A stretch of DNA of 64,000 bases, taken from positions 1 to 64,000 of the forward strand of contig VNWV01000018.1 in the NCBI GenBank assembly GCA_009801085.1, given 5' to 3'. This stretch comes from Lasiodiplodia sp. COLG20 (Eukaryota > Ascomycota > Dothideomycetes > Botryosphaeriales > Botryosphaeriaceae). This document shows, piece by piece, positions 12,454-22,114 of this stretch. The translations under genes were made by a program, and so were the position numbers. Below the pieces are notes generated by a model, which saw only the letters and a program-made list of their open reading frames with translations, had not been told where the DNA came from and did no database searches. The number at the start of each line of letters is the position of its first letter. Position 1 is the stretch's first letter.

Positions 12454-13481
12454 GATTGCGGCACGGGGAGGAGAAAGGCCAATACAGGTGGATTGGAGAG
12501 CCGCAGGCCCAGAGTCATGAGCAGGGGTGAAAAAGTGAGGAGGGGGAATGAAGGGACGGAGAGACCGAGATCACGATAGCAGAAACATGGCAGGCGCGAG
12601 GGTGGGGAACACAAACAGCGAATGGCTGGAGCTATGACGGTAAGCGCGCAGAACTCCGGAGCGAGAAGAGAAAAACAAAAGGGGAACGCAACCATCGATC
12701 AGATCTAGGCCAATCCTGTGACCTCTGCTTGCCGTCGTCGGCTGATGAAAATGACGCAATGCCTGTTGTTTCTCGCCGGCGGACCTGCTTGAACTTGAGA
12801 GGCTGGGCGCCCGCCCGCACCACGAAGGGGCGGAAATGCGCGGATTCGAGCGGCCCGTTAGGTAATACTCGCGGCATGCTGAAAGGTGGAGAGAATTGCT
12901 ACTGGAGCAGGTCAGAATCAGATGCTGACAGTGGTAATAAAGCAAGCACTAGCGATGGGTAGTCCGCAAACGGCGCACAGCACGTGCGCCGGCGAAAAAC
13001 GTGGCCGATAGCTGACGGTCTGGCCTCCTACTCGCAGTCTTTCTGCAGCTCGTCCCGCAAGTCAGGGATGGCAGGGCGCTGCTTTCTCCGATCGATGGGA
13101 AATCGAGTTCCGGCGCTGAAGATTGGTCTTGCTCCAGTCTGAGATGAAATGCATACTTTGCTGCGACCGTACCAATTCCACTGGCGGCCACAAGCTGCAC
13201 GACCTGCATCGCCGGGCTGCCCGTGGAGGAAGGTGGCAGATTTCAGAACCTCCAGCGTTAAATGTCTGCGCGCAAGGTTTAGTTTAGGTTGAAAGTAGAT
13301 GGCCAGCGTCGTGTTGATGATCGGCCTGGGATCCCCGCAGCAAAAGTGGATGCCGCCGCACTTTCACCGCTCTCAGGGGTGCCCCTCCACAGCTCAACAC
13401 CAAACCTCTGCGCCAAACCCCAGGATTCCGTATCCGCATCTCACCAATCCCCAATTAAGGAAGAGCTTGGAGTGCATCATC
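12454..13481. other. Divergent promoter region between MFS transporter and guanine deaminase
   Basis: About 1 kb separates the two divergent start codons. It is fairly GC-rich with no supportable gene. An in-frame ATG at 13299 would extend guanine deaminase by 61 codons, but the extension has no conserved residues and is more likely 5' UTR. A GATA-type core (cgatag) occurs near 13.0 kb. One such site is not evidence of nitrogen control. Confidence 0.55.
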
Positions 13482-14879
13482 ATGGCTGAAGAAGGATCCG
13501 GGCTGGACGTGTCGGCGCGCGACCTGCGCTTGGAGCAAGCTTTCTACGGCCCAATCATCCACTCAGTCACACCCACCGAGGTTCAGATATGCCACAAGGG
13601 CCTGCTGCTGGTCGGGCCCGACGGCAAGATTGCGCTATTCCGCGAGAGCGTTGAGAAGGCCCAAGTCGCAGCGCTCATCGCCGAGTACGGCACGGGCGCC
13701 GGGTCGCTGCGCATTCGCTACCTGGAGCGCGGCCAATTCTTGATCCCTGGATTCGTCGACACGCACAACCACGCCCCTCAGTGGGCGCAACGTGGTACAG
13801 GCCGCGGCCTGCTGCTGCTCGACTGGCTCAACGAGATCACCTTTCCGCATGAGGCCAAGTTCGCCGACCCGGCATACGCCCGCAAGACCTACTCGTCCTG
13901 CGTCGACGGCTTCCTGCGCCAGGGCATCACGACAGCCTCGTACTACGGCAGCCTGCACGGCGAAGCAACCAAGATTCTGGCTGACCTGTGCCTGGAGAAG
14001 GGCCAGCGCGCTCTTATCGGAAAATGCAACATGAACCAGAACGCGCCCGCCGAGTGCTGCGATGCCAGCGCCAAGGAGTCGCTGGAAGTCACCAAGGACT
14101 TCATCGCCCATGTCGATAAGATTGATCCGGAGCACAAGGTTGTCACGCCTACTCTGGCGCCTCGCTTCGCCATCTCATGCGATAGAGAACTTCTCACCGG
14201 CCTCGGCGAAATCGCCAAGGCCAACCCTAACCTTCCCATCCAGACGCATTTCAACGAGGCCGAAGATGAGATCCAGTTCACCAAGACGCTGTTCCACGAG
14301 TTCAGCAACGAGGCAGACCTATATGCGAACTACGGCTTGCTCAACTCTCGCTCCATTCTCGCCCACTGCATCTTCCTCGAAGACTACGAGGTTGACAAAA
14401 TCGCCGAGCTGGGATGCGGCATTGCTCACTGTCCCATCTCGAACACAACCATTGGCGGCTTCATGGCGGCACCGATCCGCCAGTACCTGCGCCGTGACAT
14501 CAACGTCGGCCTGGGCACCGATAGCGGCGGCGGCTTCTCGTCGTCTATCCTCGACGCCATGCGCCAGGCCTTTATCGTGTCAAAGGCGCGGGAGGTCGCG
14601 ACCGAGGGCGCCGACCCGGCACTCAGCCTTAGTGAAACCTTCTACCTGGCCACTCTGGGCGGTGCTAAGGTCTGCGGCCTCGGAGATAAGATTGGAAATT
14701 TTGCAGAGGGGAAGGAGTTTGACGCCCTCGAGATCCACACATTGGGCGCGGGTGCGGGTATCATCACGCCCATTGAGGACGAGGACGACATGCCGACCGT
14801 GTTCGAGAAGTTCCTGATGACAGGAGACGACAGGAACATTGCAAAGGTGTACGTTAGGGGAAGGTCCGTCAAGGCATGA
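13482..14879 (+). CDS. Guanine deaminase (guanine aminohydrolase)
   Basis: A single exon encodes 465 residues. Guanine deaminase hydrolyses guanine to xanthine and ammonia, feeding purine catabolism in the cytosol. The amidohydrolase-superfamily metal site is visible. PGFVDTHNHAPQ at about residues 89-100 supplies the HxH pair. It is followed by GLLLLDWLNEITFPHE, typical of this enzyme. QTHFNE lies near residue 255, LAHCIFL and HCPISN follow, and GLGTDSGGG near residue 346 carries the catalytic/metal Asp. Length matches fungal orthologues. I chose ATG 13482 (context tcatcATGGCT) because the conserved N-terminus begins there; an ATG at 13299 in the same frame would add a Pro/Ser/His-rich leader. 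The neighbouring divergent MFS carrier has no proven link. Orthologues are often nitrogen-regulated; nothing here proves that. Confidence 0.93.
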   Translation: MAEEGSGLDVSARDLRLEQAFYGPIIHSVTPTEVQICHKGLLLVGPDGKIALFRESVEKAQVAALIAEYGTGAGSLRIRYLERGQFLIPGFVDTHNHAPQWAQRGTGRGLLLLDWLNEITFPHEAKFADPAYARKTYSSCVDGFLRQGITTASYYGSLHGEATKILADLCLEKGQRALIGKCNMNQNAPAECCDASAKESLEVTKDFIAHVDKIDPEHKVVTPTLAPRFAISCDRELLTGLGEIAKANPNLPIQTHFNEAEDEIQFTKTLFHEFSNEADLYANYGLLNSRSILAHCIFLEDYEVDKIAELGCGIAHCPISNTTIGGFMAAPIRQYLRRDINVGLGTDSGGGFSSSILDAMRQAFIVSKAREVATEGADPALSLSETFYLATLGGAKVCGLGDKIGNFAEGKEFDALEIHTLGAGAGIITPIEDEDDMPTVFEKFLMTGDDRNIAKVYVRGRSVKA

Positions 14880-15915
14880 AGTAACGAGTTATGTGGAACC
14901 GAAGCAGATATCCAGAAGTAGACGAAAGCCATCCGAGAATATCAGTGCAATTTCTTGCGAATATGAGCTGTAGCCGACAATGAAGTGGATGGTGCTTATG
15001 GCTGTGCATGCGGGGAGAAGCACGGCCAGCGTTAATCGCGATTTGCGGTGGGTACGGTTTGCCTAAAATAGGAATGTCTTTGCAGAATATTGCAGAAGAG
15101 TGCACTATTCGAGGGGAGAAAGAAGGGTGTACTTATGAATCGAGTCTGGACTGTGGGTTGATATGTAATTGAGAAATCTAGGCGAAGTCGTCGACTATGC
15201 GCGGGAGAAGATGAGCAAGACTAAGCCATTTTGTAAAACCCACTGTGCCTCGAGGCCGTAGAATGTGACGTCGAATGTCGATCTAGGGAGAAAAATTTCG
15301 TGACAGCTTGGCGGAGTGGGATAGTGAGCTGCGCTGCGGCCCGCCCGGCGTCTACTGGCGCTAACAGACTACTGGCCGGCATGAAGCTCATTTCGCGGCG
15401 AGAGAGAGCGATAGCGCGCGCAACGACAGGGGCGGCTTTCGGCAGCAGCGGCCGCACCAGCCACAGCCGCCACGGATGTGCAAGGGACCACGAGGCTCAG
15501 TGACGCACTGAAGCGCCGCCAAGAGAGTGGGGAGATCGCAATCTCTGGCTGGTTTGTCCCCATTGTTTCATCTTCATTTGCTGCCGGCCAGCCGCATCCA
15601 GCGAAACATCCGCCCACTCCCTCCTGGTACTTTATCACTCGCTGCGAGACGCCTTTCTTTTTTGTCGTTCCTTTGCCTCCAATTTCCTGTTTTTCGCACC
15701 CAAACTTCTGCAGCAACCAGGCTCCGTCCCGGTCGCGCGCGTCCATCAGCCCTACGCGGCGCCTTTCTTTACCACCCCCTTGACTCGAGCCTCGCGGATT
15801 CGCCCGGCTCAGGCTAACCCAGCCGCTCAATTTCCCGCAATCGCAGCCTGGTGCTGCGCAGTCAAATTCACCCACGCTGAGCGTGTTGTCCTCGATGCCT
15901 CACCCATCACTCACC
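14880..15915. other. Intergenic, about 1 kb
   Basis: It holds the 3' end of guanine deaminase and the promoter and leader of the Cys-rich membrane-protein gene. From about 15.6 to 15.85 kb the plus strand is pyrimidine-rich (runs of ttcct and cccttg), as expected for a fungal transcription start region. No conserved frame is seen. Confidence 0.55.
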
Positions 15916-17175
15916 ATGGCGTCGCCCATGGCATTAGGAAGACGCGATATCAGCGGCACCATTGACGGCGTCAAAGAGTCCTTCAGTTCGTGGGACGCCT
16001 GCATGTCCAAGGCCTACTGCAAGTGAGTCGCCGTTCCTCCATCGCATGCGCGGCGCTGATACAGTTGCAGATGGCCCGTTATTGCTGGTATCGCCATCGC
16101 CGGAATTATCATTTTCTCTATTTTGTGGTGTTGCGGCCGTTGTCTTTGCTGCGGGGCCGAATGTTGCTGCAGCTGCTTGAGTTGCTGCAACAAGTGCTGT
16201 CCCGGTCCTCGGAAAGGCCATCGCCGCGTCGAGTCGCCGCCGCCTGCTGCCTTCCCCAACAACCAGCAATACCAGTCTGCCCCGCCCATGTATGCCGGCC
16301 CAGGATGGAACCAGGACAACACCCCGCAGTACGCTACTTTCGATGTCTCCAGCGGCGACAAGAAATTCAACGAGGACGCCTTGCCAGCGATGCCTACCTG
16401 GGAAACCGCCAAGAGCACTAAGGTCGAGGTCCACGAGGAGCAAGTGAGGGAGCATCCGGATGATATGGAGATGAAGAAACTGGACATGAAGCCAGGAGGT
16501 TCTCCCACCAACAGCAGCGTCGGTCCCAGCCCGGTAAATACCCGCTCTCCTGCCCCGCCATCCGAATACGGCCTCCCTGTCCAGCCACGCCCTATCCACC
16601 CGGCAAACTCGAATTTTGTGAACGACTTCAAGAGCCCGAGCCCGTACCAGAGCGAGTTCAACGTCGGCCAAGAGCAGCCCGCCTATTTCAACGGCCAGCC
16701 GCAGCAGCCTTACGGAATGCAGCGACACGCCTCCCCGGCACCGTACCAGGACCAGAACCAGCCTTACCACTATGCCAACGACCCCTATGGCCAGCAAGCA
16801 TACGGATACGATCACGGCGCCGCACCATACGGCCAGCAGTACGACACGGCGAGTAGTGTGGGAGGCTACGCGCCAAGCCAAGCACCGACTGGCTACGCGC
16901 CCTCGGGCTCTACGCGCTACGAGCCTTCGATGCACAACGCGTACCAGGATCCGTACCAGCGCGGGCCTCCTCCACCAATGCCGCCCATCGACAGGGCCGG
17001 CACAGCCAGCCCATACCAGTCCTACGGCCAGCCTCCAAGGCCGCCCGTCGAACGCGCTGCAACCGCCAGCCCGTACCAGCCGTTCAACAACGCCCCCAGG
17101 CCACCGGTTGAGCGCTCGGCGACGGGGAGCCCGTGGGAGCGATTCGGCGCCAACAGAAACCCTGCTGGGTACTGA
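15916..17175 (+). CDS. Fibroin-3-related-type Cys-rich single-pass membrane protein with Pro/Tyr/Gln-rich tail
   Basis: Two exons, 15916-16022 and 16071-17175, separated by a 48-nt intron (GTGAGT donor, TTGCAG acceptor), give 403 residues. An in-frame ATG at 15895 would add seven residues; ATG 15916 (tcaccATGG) has the better context. The N-terminus resembles fungal proteins annotated 'fibroin-3 related': an SFSSWDACMSKAYCKWP block leads into a transmembrane segment at about residues 36-54. A very Cys-rich stretch at about 55-80 (CC pairs every few residues) could be palmitoylated. The rest is low-complexity, rich in Pro, Tyr, Gln, Gly and Ser, and near the end repeats units of the form PP-(V/I)-(E/D)-R-x-(A/G)-T-(A/G)-S-P. 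This fits a plasma-membrane protein with a disordered cytoplasmic tail. No enzymatic motif is visible and the role is unknown. Confidence 0.82.
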
Positions 17176-18313
17176 GAAGGCTGACAATGTCTGTGCTGCG
17201 ACTGGCGCTGTGTCATCCTTGCAAATCTGTTTCACTGTATCCTTTTTCTCATGCTTAACCCATCATGCCGACCCTCGACTTTACACTGTCACTTTGTCAT
17301 CATTCTCAGATGTCTCTTATCTTTGATCTTCTCTAGCGATACCCGTTTTTGTCCGACGACGCAGCTTATACCATTTGAGACGCAGTCGCTTGGCTTCCGT
17401 CGACTGGAGACTGTTTACGGAGTCATTTCCAAAGAATCCTTGTGTTTTCTCTTCTCCTGTAGCTATTCCTCTCTTTCTTTTTTTCCCTTTTTTTTTTTGC
17501 ATAGCGAAGGCGTTTTCCGGCGAACGGTAGTTGTGGTCGGAAACACTAAGACTCAATGAGGTGGAGTCGAAAGGCACAACCAATTTCCAGGATAACCGAC
17601 GCGTACGCATTACAATATGATGTCGCCGCCAACGGAAATTCGAACCAGGAATTGTGTGAAGAGGGGCCGAGAGAGGGGCACAATGATTTTAAAAGGGGAG
17701 ATAGCTATAACGATTCCGACTGGGCGCATTCGTGCGCGACGGCCCCTGCTTCGGATGCGATGCGATGCGAGAAAGCTTAGCACGTTATGCGGTCTCCACT
17801 CCACTTCAGCCTCCTTTTTCCCTCTTCGCATGCGACTTACTCGTACTCGTGTGGAGAGCGTCTTTGGAGTGGCGGACGTGCGAGCGAGCTCTTTAGTTCG
17901 CTTCGACTGCGAATCCTTTTGCTCCTACCTATTCTTGGATACCAAATGCAAAAAATAACCCTCGTCTCTTCATGATCGACTGTCATTCCCGTTCTGGAAA
18001 CGTCGCCCAATATATCGAATCCAAGCTTTGGAAGATACGCGTCCCGACGCCACACCACGCGGGAAAGGCCCGTGAGCAGCGAAAAAGCACGGATGTCATT
18101 TTCAGCCACAGGTTGAATTGCGGAAAAGAGGTCGCCAAGGTCCAATCAGAGCCGTGATTAGGGGGGTTTACCCACCTAAGAGTAAGTATTCTTGAATCTA
18201 GCGGGGAAAAACAAAAAAAGAGATGCTCAGATCTGTCTGTCCATTTCCTCTTCCTCCTCCTCTCATCCTTCCCCCCGTCCGTCCCTTCGCTTAGCCAACA
18301 CTTCGTTCCTCCT
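17176..18313. other. Convergent intergenic region, about 1.1 kb
   Basis: This lies between the stop codons of two convergent genes (fibroin-3-related and the DUF1932-type dehydrogenase) and should contain both 3' UTRs. It includes a T-rich run near 17.48-17.50 kb and a pyrimidine-rich tract at 18.24-18.31 kb. A tRNA-like gttcgaat core near 17.64 kb does not fold into a T arm. No gene is seen. Confidence 0.55.
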
Positions 18314-19513
18314 TTACGCTCCTCCTCCTCCTCCCTTCCTCAACCCCCGCACCAACTCGGCGACGACATCCTCAACCCCTTCCTTCCTCCCGTCCTGCGT
18401 CCCCAGCCCCGTCTCCTCGGCCACGGTCCTGTACACCTCGGCGATGCCGTCGAAGATGACGCCGTCACCAACCCAGCCGCCCTCGGTGGCGAACGTCTCG
18501 CCGATCTCGCGCATCTCGCCCTCCCACCGGTAGGCCTTGTGCTGCATGCCGACGATGCCGCGGTCGGCGGCGGCGCGCGTGGCCGGGAAGGAAGCTGAGA
18601 GCTGGGACTGCAGCTCGGGCAGCACGCCGAGCTGCGCGGCTGTCGTGTAGGATTGCAGCGCGAGGGCGTAGAAGCCTTTGGTTAAGGCGGCGAAGCTGGT
18701 GTTCGTGGCGGTTAGTTTCTGGGGGAGGAGGGGGGATGCGGAAGGGAAAGAAGAGGGGGTTGAGGATGTGAATGAGGGGGTGGTGAGTCGTCGACGTACG
18801 AAGCTTTCAGGCCGCTGGCTGGACCTATCTCTGCGTTCAGGTGCTTGATGTTCAACACGGCGGCTAGGTGCGGACCGGATCGAGTGGCATCGCTGAGGGG
18901 GTGGGGCCCGGAAACGGGGATCGAGGGGCGCTTCCAGTTGCTCAGGCTGGCGTCTAGCTCTGCATCGACGCTGTCTGGAGGAGGCTGAGATTGGCTGCTA
19001 CCAGCATCATTGAGAAGCTTTGGCGGAGAACCGATGATGCCGCCGTCGACGAATCGGATATCGGCTGCGCGGGATTTGAGCGCTGTATCGATGCTGCGGG
19101 CTGTGGAGGGCGCAATAGCGTTGAGGTCAAGGAAGTACAGAGCGGTGGATGCAGCCCTGCTTGACGCGGCGCCCCAGGCGTCTATTATGCGGTTGGCGGT
19201 CTGGACGGCATCACGGGGTGGGACAATCGAGAGAATGTAGTCGGCTTTCTCCACGAGGGCAACGTCTGATGGAAGGACGGTTATGCCTGCAGAAGTGGCA
19301 CGAGCATGGGTTGAGGGGCTGATCAGGGTGATGGTCAGCTGGGGAGTGGCCAATGGTTGAAAATGTCTCCCCCGCAAGAGGTCAAACCTACCTTCGACCG
19401 ACGGTTGTAGTAAGGACTTCGTAGCCGTGAGCTTGCAGAAGCTTGGCGATGCCCAGTCCCATGTCACCAATGGAGACGATGCCGACAGCGGCTCGAGGGG
19501 TAGTAGGAGCCAT
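18314..19513 (-). CDS. NAD(P)-binding 6-phosphogluconate dehydrogenase-like oxidoreductase with DUF1932-type C-terminal domain
   Basis: Three exons on the minus strand: 19392-19513, 18800-19318 and 18314-18695. Introns are 73 and 104 nt and phases match, giving 340 residues. The N-terminus has a Rossmann motif of the 6PGDH / 3-hydroxyisobutyrate dehydrogenase superfamily (VGIVSIGDMGLGIAKLL, where the usual first Gly is replaced by Ser). ILSIVPPRDA and LNAIAPSTAR blocks follow. The third exon begins a helical domain reading SFAALTKGFYALAL, which matches the DUF1932 C-terminal domain where the TKG Lys is conserved. The acceptor at 18695 was chosen because it restores this motif; an earlier acceptor beside 18710 would give a stop codon. 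The substrate is unknown; a beta-hydroxyacid is the expected type. It is convergent with the fibroin-3-related gene. Confidence 0.82.
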
Positions 19514-20516
19514 GTTGAGATAGTGCGATGGCTGCCTAGATCATTAGATGTTCACATTTACAGGTAAATGGTTACGAAGATTCATCACGAAGGTGGGAGG
19601 AAAACAGACGCGAGTTGCGGGGTCTCTTGCGTCAGATGGCGGCGATAGGGAATAAGGCGATAAGATAAGACTGCGGATCTATCCGCCATAGCACGGTCCA
19701 TCGGCGGAATGATTGCGCTTGGTGTTGGAGCGGTAGCACCGTGGCACACGGCTCGTCCCTGGTTCTATCTCGCACTGCTGCGACTACTGCTGTTCGACTC
19801 TGCAATGCAAGGCCAGCCTGTACTTCATTCTTGCGCGTCGTGGCACCGAGCAACTCAAAGCGGTTGCTGTGGAACGGGGCAGGTTTCAACGCAGCGCTGT
19901 CGGCCTGATTGCACCGGCTCCGCCTTCCATTCGACAGGGGTCGTTTCGGGTAAACCACCGTCGTGGAATCCTCGCTGTTGCTGCTCTCTCGGCCGATGCT
20001 TGCTTACTCTTTACCGCGAGGCTGATGCCATAATGCTTCGAAAGCTGCGCCGAAAGAGCAGCAAACTAGCCTCTTGCGACGACCGGAAGGCTGAGCATCC
20101 GCTGCCGGCTGGTGCTTTGTAATGGGTTATGATTCGGCGGTTGGCCATAGCTCCCAGCTGGACCCTTGTTCCCTCCGCAAGACGCGGGGATGCTGCGGCT
20201 GCGCAGGGCAATTATCAATTAATACGAGATCAGCTTCTTCGTCCTGCTACCGACGCAGGCACCAGATATAAGGCCTGCTGGTTGCAAGTTGGCGATGCAC
20301 AGCCGCGCCATCAGCGCAGTAGCTTTCGGACTTCCCCCACCCCCAACTCCTACGCGCCTCGCGCCATCCCTGCATCTCCGACAAGGCAACAAAAACTGCA
20401 ATCTTACACCACACACCTCATCAGCCCACCAGCCACCTTCCTTCTTTTAATTTCATTCGCCCGCAACTCCAACTCTACTCCATCCTCACCCTCCCGCGCA
20501 ATTGACACCCGCAACC
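19514..20516. other. Divergent promoter region, about 1 kb
   Basis: It lies between the start codons of the DUF1932-type dehydrogenase (-) and the AMID-like flavoprotein (+). The last 130 bases are rich in C and A (repeated ccac, caac and cacacc), typical of a fungal leader just before an accATGT-type start. No conserved frame is seen. Confidence 0.55.
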
Positions 20517-21860
20517 ATGTCGTCCACCAAAGAGCTCAACATCGTCGTCCTCGGCGCCTCCTGGGCTGGCCTGGGCGCCACGCACTACATCATGAAGCAC
20601 GTCCTGCCCACCCTGCCCACCCGCAACGGCGAGAAGTACCACGTCTACCTGGTCAGCCCGTCGAGCGACTTCTTCTTCCGCGTCGCCAGCCCGCGCGCCG
20701 TCGCCTCGTCGCAGCTCATGCCGCACTCCAAGTTCTTCTTCCCCATCGAGCCCGGCCTCAAGCAGTATGACAGCAGCAAGCTGACCTTCCTCGTCGGCGC
20801 CGCCACCGCCTGGGACACGACCGCCCGCACCATCACCGTCAACTCGTCCGCCGACGGCCAGGAGCAGACCCTGCCATACCACGCCCTGATCGTCGCGACG
20901 GGCACGCGCGCCCCCAGCGCGCTCTTCAGCCTGCAGCAGGGCGGCTCCGAGGAGACAAAGAACGCCCTCAAGGCCGCCGAGGAGCGCCTCAAGACGGCCA
21001 AGAGCGTCTTCGTCGGCGGCGGCGGCCCCGTGGGCGTCGAGACGGCGGGCGAGATCGGCGAGGCCCTGAACGGCAGCCCCGGCTGGTTCGCCTCGGGCCC
21101 GCCCAAGAACCAGAAGGTCGTCATCACCGTCTCGACCGACAAGGCCAAGATCCTGCCCGTGCTGCGCCCCGCCCTGGCGGAGAAGGCGGAGCGTTTCCTC
21201 GCTCGTGTCGGCGTCACGGTCAAGAAGAACGCGCGTGTTGAGAGCACCGAGGTCAACAAGGATGGCACCACCAATGTCACTCTCAGCACCGGCGAGGTCC
21301 TCACCGTCGACGTCTACATCCCTGCGACTGGCGTTACGCCCAACACTGAGTTCGTGCCGAAGAATCTGCTGAACGAGAGGGGCTACATCCAGACGAACAG
21401 CACCACCCTCCGCATCGACGAGGCCGGCCCGCGTGTCTTTGCGCTGGGCGACGTCGGCAACTACACCCGTGGCGGCATTATGGACTTGGATAGCTCGGTA
21501 AGCTCTATCACAGCACGTTCTCTCCGTTTCTCTACTTTGTGCTAACTGAATTTCCCCCAACAGACGCCCGTCGTCATGACGAACCTCTCCCGCGACCTCC
21601 ACGCCTTCGCCGAAGCTGGCGGCGAGAAGCTGGACGCCAAGCCCAAGGGCCCCGACCGCGAGTACAAGCCCAACCTGAAGGAGACGCAGCTCGTCCCCAT
21701 CGGCCAGAGCAAGGGCGTCGGCTCCATCTTCGGCTGGAAGCTGCCTAGCATCTTCGTCTGGTTGATCAAGGGTAGGGAGTACTTCACCAACATGGGCCCG
21801 CCGCTGGTGGATGGCTCCAAGTGGAAGAAGGAGAGCAGCTGGAAGGCTAAGGAGGCGTAG
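20517..21860 (+). CDS. AMID/FSP1-like FAD-dependent NAD(P)H oxidoreductase (AIF family)
   Basis: Two exons, 20517-21497 and 21564-21860, with a 66-nt phase-0 intron (GTAAGC donor, CAACAG acceptor), give 425 residues. It is a pyridine-nucleotide-disulphide-type flavoprotein. The first dinucleotide fold reads VVLGASWAGLGAT at about residues 9-21. FRVASPRA is typical of the AIF-M2/AMID/FSP1 branch. A second Rossmann fold reads VFVGGGGPVGVE near residue 165, and RVFALGDVGNY near residue 305 is the FAD-binding GD motif. The C-terminal PSIFVWLIKGREYF block is also family-typical and may aid membrane association. Family members reduce quinones with NAD(P)H at membranes or on mitochondria; the substrate here is inferred. 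No N-terminal presequence is seen. It is convergent with the NLR gene, with only 254 bases between the stop codons. Confidence 0.9.
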
Positions 21861-22114
21861 GTTGGGGGCCTTCGGAGGTGAAAGTGCTGGAAAAGTGCGG
21901 GTAGGGACTGAGTAATTAGGATTTGTGACGACAGGCTTTTATGAGTGAGGGAGTTGTGGTTTTCAGACGTTTCTCATACCCGGAGAGTAATACACCAAAT
22001 GATGAACTATTGTCCTTAGTAACTTCACTTTCTTTCCCTAAGATTGCAGATTGTGGCTGTGCCTCATGACATGGTACCATAAGGTGTGTAATAGAAAATG
22101 GGAGATACGAGCTG

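Noticed and set aside
15934..17235. 433-codon minus-strand open frame, Val/Arg/Leu-rich
   Set aside because: It is antisense to the fibroin-3-related gene. The biased Pro/Tyr/Gln codons of the real gene remove stops on the other strand. It has no family features.
17610..17660. tRNA-like B-box (ttcgaa core) near 17.64 kb
   Set aside because: Flanking bases do not pair as a T arm and no acceptor stem or A box lies at the right distance.
20475..21602. 375-codon minus-strand open frame
   Set aside because: Antisense to the AMID-like gene, an effect of strong G/C third-position bias; the Glu/Asp/Gly/Ala-rich composition has no motif.
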